Assembly: GCF_900258435.1 (NCBI RefSeq)
Contig: NZ_LT992558.1
Location: 1,315,246-1,379,245, forward strand
Direction of reading: 5' to 3'
Origin: Carnobacterium divergens
GTDB lineage: Bacteria > Bacillota > Bacilli > Lactobacillales > Carnobacteriaceae
DNA: 64,000 bases
The translations under genes and the position numbers were made by a program. Under the pieces are notes generated by a model that ran no database searches, was not told the origin of the DNA, and was given only the letters and a program-made list of their open reading frames with translations. Positions 1 through 7,688 of this stretch are shown here, piece by piece. Numbering within the stretch: position 1 is the stretch's first letter; the number at the start of each line of letters is the position of its first letter.

Positions 1-81
1 TAAATAAAAATATGCTTGTAGTAAGGATACAACGAATTGTTTGATTCTCATATAAGCGTTCCATTAATTATACGCTAAATT

Positions 82-435
82 TCACAAATAGTAACCTAAA
101 AGTGCGAATAAACTGATGATTAATAATAAGGCACCTGAGATTAAAAAGGTTCTAAAGCCAGTTCCTACTGATTTAGAAAGTGGTTTTACTTCTAATTTTT
201 CCTCGCTTCTTTTAACAAGGTGAAGACTTTTTCTCATACTATAATTAAAGAAATCGAAAACACCAGAAGAAAGAGTCAACCAAAGCAGAGCAAAAATCAG
301 TAAAATACCAGCAATAAAAAAGAGGCTATTTGATGTTTCTAAGAGGCTGATTGATTGCAGCGTGATAAGTTGCCAAACAAAGCTTGCAATCAATGACAAA
401 ATGATTAAAATTAAGGGTTTATTTTTCATATTCAT
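82..435 (-). CDS. Small three-helix membrane protein, DUF3899-like
   Basis: A 117-residue protein with three hydrophobic segments at roughly residues 6-30, 38-60 and 93-116. The loop after helix 2 is basic and carries SGVFDFFNYSMRKS, which resembles the Phe-rich signature I associate with DUF3899 membrane proteins; this family call is from memory and tentative. The ATG is preceded on the minus strand by a good AGGAGG. The gene is divergent from the opp operon and ends near the window edge, so its operon context is unknown. No enzymatic residues are apparent and no function is assigned. Confidence 0.6.
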   Translation of the reverse strand: MNMKNKPLILIILSLIASFVWQLITLQSISLLETSNSLFFIAGILLIFALLWLTLSSGVFDFFNYSMRKSLHLVKRSEEKLEVKPLSKSVGTGFRTFLISGALLLIISLFALLGYYL

Positions 436-627
436 GTTTTTTATTTCCTCCTAATAGGAAAATCTACTTAATTTAATTTACCCTAAAATTTGTTTTAAAA
501 CAATATAATGACTTCAAAAAAAATATATATTAGGGAAAACACATGAAAACAAAGCTTTTTGTCACTGTTTTTTAATAAAGTGAAAAAAAAAAAGGAAAAA
601 TAGCAAAAAACTTTTGCATTATTCCCT

Positions 628-656
628 TTGACAAGCTATTCTATATAGTATATTCT
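628..656 (+). promoter_or_regulatory. Sigma-A promoter of oppBCDF
   Basis: TTGACA at 628-633, a 17-bp spacer, then TATTCT at 651-656. An alternative -10 is TATATT at 649-654. A perfect 7-bp inverted repeat, TATTCTT/AAGAATA (651-657 and 663-669), overlaps the -10 and could bind a repressor. Confidence 0.7.
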
Positions 657-703
657 TTTTTTAAGAATACGATTAAAATTATGAGTTGGAGGTGCTTGAA
701 TCG

Positions 704-1648
704 ATGAAAAACTACGCAAAATTTTTAGGAACGAGAATATTCTACATGTTTTTGACATTATTCCTAATCGCATCGATTACATTCTTTTTGATGAAGCTTT
801 TACCAGGTACACCATACAGTAACCAGGAAAAACTGTCGGAAGAACAAATTTATATTATGAATGAAAAGTATGGCTTGAATAAACCAATGGCAGAACAATA
901 TTGGATTTATATTACCGGATTATTAAGAGGAAATTTGGGCGTATCATTCCAATTTAATAATACACCAGTAACAACGTTACTATCTTCTCGTGTTGGACCT
1001 TCCTTACAGCTAGGATTCCAAGCGATTATCCTCGGGACACTACTGGGAATTATTCTAGGAGTAATCGGGGCAATGAACCAAAATACATGGATTGACACAT
1101 CAGCCACCTTTATGGCGATATTAGGTCGATCGATTCCAAACTTTGTGTTTGCAGTATTGTTACAATTAGTGTTTGGAGTGTACTTAAAGTGGTTCCCAAT
1201 TGCGATGTGGAAAGACGGATTTGCTTCATCAGTCCTTCCAACCATAGCCTTAGCCATTTCTCCATTAGCAGATTCAGCTCGTTTTATCAGAACTGAAATG
1301 GTTGACGTTTTAAGCAGTGATTATATTGAATTAGCACGTGCTAAGGGATTGAGTCGTTGGACTGTAGCCTTTAAACATGGTGTTCGTAATGCACTAATTC
1401 CATTAGTAACCTTATTAGGTCCATTAGCAGTTGGATTAATGACAGGTTCGTTAGTCGTTGAAAATATTTTCTCAATCCCTGGAATCGGGGAACAATTTGT
1501 AAAATCAATTATGACCAATGATTACCCAACGATTATGGGTGTGACAATTCTGTTTTCTGCAATGTTAGTAGGCGTAATTTTACTTGTAGATATTTTATAT
1601 GGAATTATTGATCCACGTATTCGTGTAACTGCAGGAGGGGATAATTAA
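704..1648 (+). CDS. oppB: Oligopeptide ABC transporter permease OppB
   Basis: One of two membrane-spanning subunits of a peptide importer. The 314-residue protein has about six hydrophobic helices and near the C-terminus the permease loop ELARAKGLSRWTVAFKHG (the EAA motif that contacts the ATPases), typical of the DppB/OppB family and of normal length. The frame opens at a TTG at 686, but that TTG overlaps the Shine-Dalgarno GGAGG at 688-692, so ATG 704 is the likely start. It is the first gene of oppBCDF and its stop overlaps the oppC start. No substrate-binding protein gene lies upstream; the neighbour there is a divergent small membrane protein. Confidence 0.93.
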   Translation: MKNYAKFLGTRIFYMFLTLFLIASITFFLMKLLPGTPYSNQEKLSEEQIYIMNEKYGLNKPMAEQYWIYITGLLRGNLGVSFQFNNTPVTTLLSSRVGPSLQLGFQAIILGTLLGIILGVIGAMNQNTWIDTSATFMAILGRSIPNFVFAVLLQLVFGVYLKWFPIAMWKDGFASSVLPTIALAISPLADSARFIRTEMVDVLSSDYIELARAKGLSRWTVAFKHGVRNALIPLVTLLGPLAVGLMTGSLVVENIFSIPGIGEQFVKSIMTNDYPTIMGVTILFSAMLVGVILLVDILYGIIDPRIRVTAGGDN

Positions 1649-2694
1649 TGAGTACTCAACAAAGTGAATTAAATCAAGAACTAAAAAACTTAACCCCTGA
1701 CAGCTTTCAACCAGCTTTAGATTCTGGTTTAGCAGATAAAGAAAAAATTGCAGCACCTTCACTAAATTTCTTCCAAGATTCATGGAGACGTTTGAAAAAG
1801 AATAAAGCAGCAGTTGTCTGTTTGTTCATTTTATTATTTATTATTGCAGCATGTGCGTCAGCAAAACTAATCTCACCACATGATCCTAATAAACAAACAG
1901 TGGCATACTCAAACTTACCACCAAGAATTCCTGGAATCAACATCAACGGATTAAACGGAACAGCAAAAGTTGGCGATAAGCGTGTAGATAAATATGCCCA
2001 AAAAAATGTTCCTAAAGATGTGAACTACTTCTTTGGTACAGATGGTTTAGGACGTGATTTATTTTCACGTATTCTTGCTGGGACAAGCGTTTCCCTCTTA
2101 ATTGCCTTTATTGCGGCATTGTTTGATTTAACAATTGGTGTAACCTATGGCTTAATTTCAGGTATGAAGGGTGGACGTGTTGACAATGTCATGCAACGTT
2201 TCTTAGAGATTCTGTCTGGGATCCCTAACCTAGTAGTAGTAATTTTAATGCTGTTGATTTTAGAACCAGGAATCATGTCCATTGTATTAGCGTTGGCAAT
2301 TACCGGTTGGATTTCAATGGCTCGTGTAGTGCGTGCTCAAACATTAAAATTAAAAAATCAAGAATACATTTTAGCTGCTCGTACATTGGGTGAATCTTCA
2401 TTCAAAATAGCAGTTAAGCATTTAATTCCCAATTTATCTGGTGTAATCATTATTCAAACAATGTTTACAATTCCAGCAGCTATTTTCTTCGAAGCGTTCT
2501 TAAGTTTCATTGGGATAGGAATTCCAGCACCACAAGCATCATTAGGAACACTTTTAAGTGATGGATATAAAACATTCCGTTTCTTACCACATTTAATGTG
2601 GTATCCAGCAGCCGTTATCTGTATCTTAATGATTTCATTTAACTTATTAGCTGATGGCTTACGTGATGCATTTGATCCAAAAATGAAAGATTAG
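1648..2694 (+). CDS. oppC: Oligopeptide ABC transporter permease OppC
   Basis: Second permease of the peptide importer, 348 residues. It has the long cytoplasmic N-terminus and first helix at about residues 55-75 typical of OppC/DppC, then a periplasmic-type loop, five further helices and the EAA loop AARTLGESSFKIAVKHLIPN. The start ATG shares one base with the TAA of oppB, with GGAGGGG just upstream inside oppB, indicating translational coupling. With OppB it forms the channel that OppD and OppF energise. Confidence 0.93.
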   Translation: MSTQQSELNQELKNLTPDSFQPALDSGLADKEKIAAPSLNFFQDSWRRLKKNKAAVVCLFILLFIIAACASAKLISPHDPNKQTVAYSNLPPRIPGININGLNGTAKVGDKRVDKYAQKNVPKDVNYFFGTDGLGRDLFSRILAGTSVSLLIAFIAALFDLTIGVTYGLISGMKGGRVDNVMQRFLEILSGIPNLVVVILMLLILEPGIMSIVLALAITGWISMARVVRAQTLKLKNQEYILAARTLGESSFKIAVKHLIPNLSGVIIIQTMFTIPAAIFFEAFLSFIGIGIPAPQASLGTLLSDGYKTFRFLPHLMWYPAAVICILMISFNLLADGLRDAFDPKMKD

Positions 2695-2708
2695 CGGGGT
2701 AGATACGG

Positions 2709-3836
2709 ATGAGTAATATATTAGAAGTAAAAGACTTGAATATCACATTCGACACCTTTGCTGGTACGGTACAAGCAATTCGTGGTGTCAGTTTCGATTT
2801 GAAAAAAGGCGAAACATTAGCAATCGTTGGCGAATCTGGTTCTGGTAAATCAGTAACTAGTAGAAGCATCATGCGTTTGCTTGCTAAAAATGCAAACATT
2901 GAAAAAGGCGAGATTCTATTTAATGGTAAAGACCTTGTAAAAACTTCTGAAAAAGAAATGCAAGGAATTCGTGGAAAAGAGATTGCAATGATCTTCCAAG
3001 ATCCGATGACGTCTTTAAATCCAACGATGTCGATTGGCAAACAAATTGCTGAGCCGATTATTAAACATCAAAAATTAAGCAAAAAAGAAGCCTTAGAACG
3101 TGCGTTAGAGTTGTTAAAATTGGTAGGATTACCTGAACCAGAAAAAAGAATGAAACAGTATCCTCATCAATTTTCAGGTGGACAACGCCAAAGAATCGTC
3201 ATTGCGATTGCTTTAGCATGTAACCCAGAAGTATTGATTGCAGATGAACCAACAACAGCGCTAGACGTTACAATCCAAGCGCAAATTTTAGATTTAATGA
3301 AACAACTGCAACAAAAAATTGCGACATCGATTATTTTTATCACCCATGATTTAGGTGTCGTTGCGAATGTGGCGGACCGTGTAGCAGTTATGTATGCGGG
3401 TAAAATTGTTGAAGTAGGAACTGTCGATGAGATTTTCTATAATCCTCAACATCCATATACATGGGGGTTAATTAGTTCAATGCCTACTCTTGAAACAGAA
3501 GGTGGCGGACATCTTTATGCGATTCCAGGAACACCTCCTGATTTATTAGATCCACCAACAGGAGATGCATTTGCACCTCGTAATGAATTTGCAATGAAAA
3601 TTGATACAGAATTAGAACCACCTTTCTTTAAAGTATCCGATACTCATTATGCAGCAACGTGGTTGTTACACCCAGATGCACCAGCCGTAACACCACCTGC
3701 AGAAATTAGAGCACGTCAAGAAATTTACAAAAAAGAAAAACACGTAACATCTGCTGAAATGAAAGCAACCTCAGAAGCAACATTTGAACCAATTGATGAT
3801 GCAGATGCAGGTAAGGGGGTTGACCTAAATGACTAA
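2709..3836 (+). CDS. oppD: Oligopeptide ABC transporter ATPase OppD
   Basis: ATP-binding subunit, 375 residues. Walker A GESGSGKS (about residues 39-46), ABC signature SGGQRQR, Walker B VLIADEPTTALD and the H-loop THD are all present. The C-terminal part after the nucleotide-binding domain is the oligopeptide-transporter extension, here ending in an acidic tail (about 30 residues rich in E and D). It starts 14 bp after oppC and overlaps oppF by 8 bp. It works as a heterodimer with OppF. Confidence 0.93.
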   Translation: MSNILEVKDLNITFDTFAGTVQAIRGVSFDLKKGETLAIVGESGSGKSVTSRSIMRLLAKNANIEKGEILFNGKDLVKTSEKEMQGIRGKEIAMIFQDPMTSLNPTMSIGKQIAEPIIKHQKLSKKEALERALELLKLVGLPEPEKRMKQYPHQFSGGQRQRIVIAIALACNPEVLIADEPTTALDVTIQAQILDLMKQLQQKIATSIIFITHDLGVVANVADRVAVMYAGKIVEVGTVDEIFYNPQHPYTWGLISSMPTLETEGGGHLYAIPGTPPDLLDPPTGDAFAPRNEFAMKIDTELEPPFFKVSDTHYAATWLLHPDAPAVTPPAEIRARQEIYKKEKHVTSAEMKATSEATFEPIDDADAGKGVDLND

Positions 3837-4770
3837 TCAAGAAAAGATTTTACAAGTAAAAGGTTTAAAACAGTATTTCAATGAGGGTCAACAAAATGAA
3901 GTTCAAGCAGTTAACGACATTTCTTTTGATGTTTTTAAAGGGGAAACTTTTGGTTTAGTTGGAGAATCAGGTTGTGGGAAGTCAACAACTGGACGCGCAA
4001 TTATTCGTTTATACGAACCAACAGCAGGCGAAATCATTTTCCAAAATACTGAAGTTCATGATATTAAAGGCAAAAAAGATATGCTTCAATTTAGACGAGA
4101 AATGCAAATGATTTATCAAGATCCATATGCATCTTTAAACCCTAAAATGAAAGTTCGTGACATTATTGCTGAAGGAATTGATATCCATGGTTTAGCTGCA
4201 TCTACAGCAGATCGTAACAATCAAGTTGATGAATTGTTAAAAACAGTTGGATTGAATCCAGATCACTCAACACGGTACCCACATGAATTCTCAGGGGGTC
4301 AACGTCAACGTATTGGGATTGCGCGTGCGTTAGCTGTTCAACCAGAATTTATTATTTGTGACGAACCTATTTCGGCTTTAGATGTTTCGATTCAAGCACA
4401 AGTAGTTAACTTGTTAATGAAGTTGCAAAAGGAAAAAGGGTTAACCTATTTATTCATTGCCCACGATCTTTCAATGGTTAAATACATTAGTGATCGTATT
4501 GGTGTAATGTATTATGGGAAGTTAGTTGAATTGGCTCCTGCTGATCAAGTATACAATGCACCCTTGCATCCATATACTGAAAGCTTATTATCAGCAGTTC
4601 CACTTCCAGATCCTAACTATGAGCGCAATCGTATTCGTATTCCTTATACTCCAAAAGCATCTACTGGAGCAGAAGAAAAATTACGTGAAATTACACCTGG
4701 ACATTTTGTTTACTGTACTGAAGCAGATATTCCTGTTTTACAAGCGAAAGCTGCAAGCTATCACAACTAA
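3829..4770 (+). CDS. oppF: Oligopeptide ABC transporter ATPase OppF
   Basis: Second ATPase of the importer, 313 residues, with Walker [10 protein letters not shown], signature [14 protein letters not shown] and Walker [12 protein letters not shown]. The family C-terminal oligopeptide/dipeptide extension follows, with the characteristic HPYT near residue 250. The start ATG lies inside the end of oppD, preceded by AAGGGGG. A strong terminator follows 3 bp after the stop, so the operon is oppBCDF and stops without oppA. Confidence 0.93.
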   Translation: MTNQEKILQVKGLKQYFNEGQQNEVQAVNDISFDVFKGETFGLVGESGCGKSTTGRAIIRLYEPTAGEIIFQNTEVHDIKGKKDMLQFRREMQMIYQDPYASLNPKMKVRDIIAEGIDIHGLAASTADRNNQVDELLKTVGLNPDHSTRYPHEFSGGQRQRIGIARALAVQPEFIICDEPISALDVSIQAQVVNLLMKLQKEKGLTYLFIAHDLSMVKYISDRIGVMYYGKLVELAPADQVYNAPLHPYTESLLSAVPLPDPNYERNRIRIPYTPKASTGAEEKLREITPGHFVYCTEADIPVLQAKAASYHN

Positions 4771-4771
4771 T

Positions 4772-4815
4772 AAAAAGAGTCAAAAATTGATTTTTAATTT
4801 TTGACTCTTTTTTTA
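4772..4815 (+). terminator. Terminator of oppBCDF
   Basis: AAAAGAGTCAAAAAT pairs with ATTTTTGACTCTTTT across a short loop and is followed by a run of T. It lies directly after the oppF stop. Confidence 0.88.
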
Positions 4816-4826
4816 AGGAATAATTA

Positions 4827-4862
4827 TTGTTTATATTAATTATTTAATTAGAATGATTATCA
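4827..4862 (+). promoter_or_regulatory. Distal spxA promoter with PerR-like box
   Basis: TTGTTT (4827-4832), 16-bp spacer, TAGAAT (4849-4854). The 15-mer TTAGAATGATTATCA at 4848-4862 overlaps the -10 and differs from the Bacillus PerR consensus TTATAATNATTATAA at two positions. In B. subtilis spx is repressed by PerR, which makes the match plausible here. It lies about 235 bp before the start codon, so a long 5' leader is implied. Confidence 0.4.
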
Positions 4863-5013
4863 ATATTCAAACTTAATTCAAATCACTGTTATATCAAGTA
4901 TGAAAATGATTGAAATGTGAACGAAAAAGATATAAGTATTGAAAACTAATGTAATTTGTCGGAAAAGTGACAAAAATATGTCAAAAAAGGTAGATATTTA
5001 AAATTAAATGATT

Positions 5014-5019
5014 TATAAT
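5014..5019 (+). promoter_or_regulatory. Proximal -10 element of spxA
   Basis: A consensus TATAAT lies 77 bp before the spxA start. I see no convincing -35 at 16-18 bp upstream, so a partner activator or a weak promoter is possible. Confidence 0.35.
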
Positions 5020-5095
5020 AAGTCTTGTAGACAGATACTTAATCAATAGAAAATTTCTTCTCGGAAATAACCGAGTGAAAAGGAGAGAATAAATT

Positions 5096-5494
5096 ATGGT
5101 CACATTATATACATCACCTAGTTGTACTTCATGTAGAAAAGCGCGTGCTTGGTTAGAGGAACATCACATTGCATATACTGAGAGAAATATATTCTCTGAA
5201 CCCTTAAACATTCCAGAAATCAAAGCCATTTTAAGAATGACTGAAGATGGAACCGAAGAAATTATTTCGACTCGTTCAAAAGTATTTCAAGAACTTGATG
5301 TTGATTTAGATGATATGCCTTTACAACAACTTTTTGAACTTGTACAAAAAAATCCAGGTTTGTTACGTCGACCAATTATGTTAGACGAAAAAAGATTACA
5401 AGTTGGGTATAATGAAGATGAAATTCGTCGTTTCTTACCAAGAGAAGTACGTGCATTGGAATTACAACAAGCACAATTATTGGTTAGTTACTAA
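5096..5494 (+). CDS. spxA: Redox-sensing regulator Spx (ArsC-fold)
   Basis: A 132-residue ArsC-family protein that binds the RNA polymerase alpha subunit and redirects transcription in thiol stress. The redox switch CxxC is present at Cys10 and Cys13 (SPSCTSCRK), and the C-terminal half has the family motifs [10 protein letters not shown] and [12 protein letters not shown]. Length is typical for Spx. An AAGGAGAG ribosome-binding site precedes ATG 5096. It is monocistronic with its own terminator. It stands beside mecA and within 5 kb of an SpxH-like adaptor gene, matching the Bacillus neighbourhood, so Spx stability is probably set by ClpXP with that adaptor. Confidence 0.95.
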   Translation: MVTLYTSPSCTSCRKARAWLEEHHIAYTERNIFSEPLNIPEIKAILRMTEDGTEEIISTRSKVFQELDVDLDDMPLQQLFELVQKNPGLLRRPIMLDEKRLQVGYNEDEIRRFLPREVRALELQQAQLLVSY

Positions 5495-5507
5495 ATTAAA
5501 AATTTTT

Positions 5508-5541
5508 AAACCTGTAACCTAGACGGTTATAGGTTTTTTAT
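5508..5541 (+). terminator. Terminator of spxA
   Basis: A 12-bp stem, AAACCTGTAACC with GGTTATAGGTTT, allowing wobble, with a 5-nt loop and a T run. Confidence 0.85.
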
Positions 5542-5555
5542 TTATTAAAAGAAAA

Positions 5556-5627
5556 TTGACAAAAAATGCTAAACTTTTTATTTAATTGTTGCTTTTAGCT
5601 TTACATTTATTGTATTTGCTTTAAAAT
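5556..5627 (+). promoter_or_regulatory. Two candidate promoters of mecA
   Basis: Distal: TTGACA (5556-5561), 17 bp, TATTTA (5579-5584). Proximal: TTTACA (5600-5605), 16 bp, TAAAAT (5622-5627). Both are within 130 bp of the mecA start chosen here. Confidence 0.55.
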
Positions 5628-5682
5628 GGTTGTTATAGAAGATTCTAGCATGACTAGAATTATTGAAATGAGGTGTAAGATC

Positions 5683-6351
5683 ATGGAAATGGAGCATATT
5701 AATGAAAACACCATTCGTGTCCTAATTGAAAATGCTGATTTGGAAGAAAGAGGAATTACTTTTCTAGATTTATTGGGAAACCATAAGCAAATCGAAAATT
5801 TCTTTTACAGCATTTTAGAAGAAGTTGATGTGGATGAACAATTCCATGAATCTGATGCAATTACGTTTCAGGTTTTACCAAATGGAAATGGGTTAGAATT
5901 ATTTATTAGTAAAGGTGGCGCTTTAAGTGATCAATTAGATCTTTCAGCCTTACCTGAAAATTCAACTCCAGAAGATTTTACTGAATTTGTTAGAAAACAA
6001 GTTCTAACTGAAGAAGCCGAAGCGGATGAAATAGAAGCTTATTTAAGAAATCCGGATGCTTTGACAACTGAAATTGTTCTAAGAATGAATGAATTTGAAG
6101 ATATGATTGCCTTGTCAAAAATGATGTATTTAGATAACGCAGTTTCTAATTTATATTTTTATAACGGTAGCTACTTCTTACATTTGCTATTCTTTGTGGA
6201 AGAGATGACAGAAACAAGTGTTGATGATGAGATTGCAGTGGCGTTGGAGTTTTCTGAAGAGACATCCGTTACAGTTGATGTTTTGGGTGAATATGGAAAA
6301 TTAATTATGGAACAAACCGCATTAGAATTAACGAGATACTATTTTAAATAG
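5683..6351 (+). CDS. mecA: Adaptor protein MecA
   Basis: A 222-residue MecA-family adaptor that delivers substrates (ComK, and Spx or ComX in other genera) to ClpC-ClpP. The N-terminal substrate-binding segment starts MEMEHINENTIRVLIE and is followed by an acidic linker (about residues 80-130) and the C-terminal ClpC-binding domain. The frame is open from 5626, but the family start and a TGAGGTG ribosome-binding site 7 bp upstream select ATG 5683; the upstream part would be translated from the promoter region. The gene is monocistronic between two terminators. Confidence 0.93.
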   Translation: MEMEHINENTIRVLIENADLEERGITFLDLLGNHKQIENFFYSILEEVDVDEQFHESDAITFQVLPNGNGLELFISKGGALSDQLDLSALPENSTPEDFTEFVRKQVLTEEAEADEIEAYLRNPDALTTEIVLRMNEFEDMIALSKMMYLDNAVSNLYFYNGSYFLHLLFFVEEMTETSVDDEIAVALEFSEETSVTVDVLGEYGKLIMEQTALELTRYYFK

Positions 6352-6355
6352 TGAG

Positions 6356-6389
6356 AAACCTTAGGTATAACAGCTTAAGGTTTTTTTTT
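6356..6389 (+). terminator. Terminator of mecA
   Basis: AAACCTTA (6356-6363) pairs with TAAGGTTT (6376-6383), 12-nt loop, then a run of T. Confidence 0.82.
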
Positions 6390-6408
6390 CGCGTATTTAG
6401 CTAGTTTT

Positions 6409-6416
6409 TACGAATA
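6409..6416 (+). promoter_or_regulatory. Competence (cin/com) box upstream of coiA
   Basis: TACGAATA preceded by a T-rich stretch, 33 bp before the coiA start. This octamer is exactly the box recognised by the competence sigma factor ComX/SigX in streptococci and lactococci. No ordinary sigma-A promoter is evident in the same short gap after the mecA terminator. The octamer also occurs by chance elsewhere in this window, so position is the main support. Confidence 0.55.
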
Positions 6417-6448
6417 GTATATGAAAGGATAAAAAGTGAGGGATAACG

Positions 6449-7603
6449 ATGTTAATTGCTTTAGATAGTCAAAATCATTACGTGCAAGCGGATTTAATCA
6501 ACCCGAAAAAGAGAAAAGGATTCTTATGTTGTCCAGGATGCCGACAGCCTGTTTATTTAAAAAAAGGTGAAATTAAGATTCCGCATTTTTCACATTATCG
6601 AGTTTCCGATTGTGGTTTATTTTCAGAAGGAGAGTCGTTAGAACATTTAACAGGAAAGCAGCTGTTGTATCGGTGGTTTACACAACAAGGCATCCCATGT
6701 AAGTTAGAAGCGTATTTGCCAAAATTAAAACAAAGACCTGATTTACTGATTTGGTGGAACCAAAAAATACCTGTGGCAATTGAATTTCAATGCAGTTTCA
6801 TTAGTGTAGCAGACATGATGAAACGTACTCAAAATTATCAAAAATCTGGTTATAACGTTTTTTGGATTTTAGGTGAACGTTTCAAATTAAAACGGAAATT
6901 AACAGTTCAACAACGTTTATTTTTATCTTATAATAACAAACTTAACTATCATCTTTTCTTTTTAGATACTGTCTATCAAAGGGTTTATATTTTTCATCAT
7001 TTAATTGAATTTGAAAGAAATCAGCTACTAAAAAGTCGGGTTTATCAAATTGCATTGACTCATAAAAAAATGACGTTAGAAAAAATTAAAGACCAGTTAC
7101 AAAAAATAAACGATCAGTCCTATATTAACTCGAGTACAGAACAAAGGAAAGAATTGTTCAAAAATCATCAGTTTTTAGCGAAATCTTTACACTATCCTCA
7201 ATCAAAATTAGTAAAATTTCAACGTATTTTATATCAAGCGCACCACCATCTACTATCTCTTCCAATTGAGTTGCATTTGCCTATAGAGCAATCAGTGATT
7301 ATTCAAATGGAAGGCTGTCAGTGGAAATATTATGTAGTGAAGTGGATTAGTGAGAAAGGTGAAACCAAGCTCTTTACGAGTAGCGATTATTTGCAGGAGA
7401 TGATGACTTATCCCTTATTTTATTCTACTCCTTTAATAGGAAAAAAAATCCGAAAAAATGAATTGATTCGTTATCTTTATTTTTTAGAAACTAGAGGAAT
7501 CATCCAACAAATAGCACAAGGTCGATGGTTGATTTTAAAAGATCTTTCATTTTTTAATTCTGAATCAGAAAAATTAATAAAATTGACTAAAAATATTGAA
7601 TAA
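6449..7603 (+). CDS. coiA: Competence protein CoiA
   Basis: A 384-residue CoiA-family protein, needed after DNA uptake for recombination of transforming DNA. An N-terminal zinc-ribbon-like part has CCPGCRQP (about residues 27-34). A restriction-endonuclease-like core follows, with KQRPDLLIWW and VAIEFQCS (about residues 90-116), which carry the acidic/Glu-x-Gln nuclease residues. The C-terminal half is poorly conserved and basic. A GAGGG ribosome-binding site precedes ATG 6449. The upstream box TACGAATA suggests competence control. The gene is intact, with no frameshift. Confidence 0.9.
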   Translation: MLIALDSQNHYVQADLINPKKRKGFLCCPGCRQPVYLKKGEIKIPHFSHYRVSDCGLFSEGESLEHLTGKQLLYRWFTQQGIPCKLEAYLPKLKQRPDLLIWWNQKIPVAIEFQCSFISVADMMKRTQNYQKSGYNVFWILGERFKLKRKLTVQQRLFLSYNNKLNYHLFFLDTVYQRVYIFHHLIEFERNQLLKSRVYQIALTHKKMTLEKIKDQLQKINDQSYINSSTEQRKELFKNHQFLAKSLHYPQSKLVKFQRILYQAHHHLLSLPIELHLPIEQSVIIQMEGCQWKYYVVKWISEKGETKLFTSSDYLQEMMTYPLFYSTPLIGKKIRKNELIRYLYFLETRGIIQQIAQGRWLILKDLSFFNSESEKLIKLTKNIE

Positions 7604-7646
7604 AGCTAAAAATAGGTCAAGAATTCAGCCATTTTCCTTTAAGGTA

Positions 7647-7655
7647 TGGTAAAAT
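7647..7655 (+). promoter_or_regulatory. Extended -10 promoter of pepF
   Basis: TGGTAAAAT is an extended -10 (TGn plus TAAAAT). No clear -35 is present, as expected for this promoter class. It lies 34 bp before pepF. Confidence 0.5.
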
Positions 7656-7688
7656 TACAGTTAGATAAATTTTTGAGGAGGACACATC

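Noticed and set aside
2639-3040. 133-codon minus-strand frame over oppC/oppD
   Set aside because: Antisense shadow of oppD coding sequence.
4632-4639. TACGAATA on the minus strand in oppF
   Set aside because: It lies inside Arg-Ile codons of oppF, not upstream of any gene; several chance copies of this 8-mer are expected in 64 kb of AT-rich DNA.
4526-4804. 92-codon frame overlapping the end of oppF
   Set aside because: Out-of-frame read of oppF that runs into the terminator; no ribosome-binding site.
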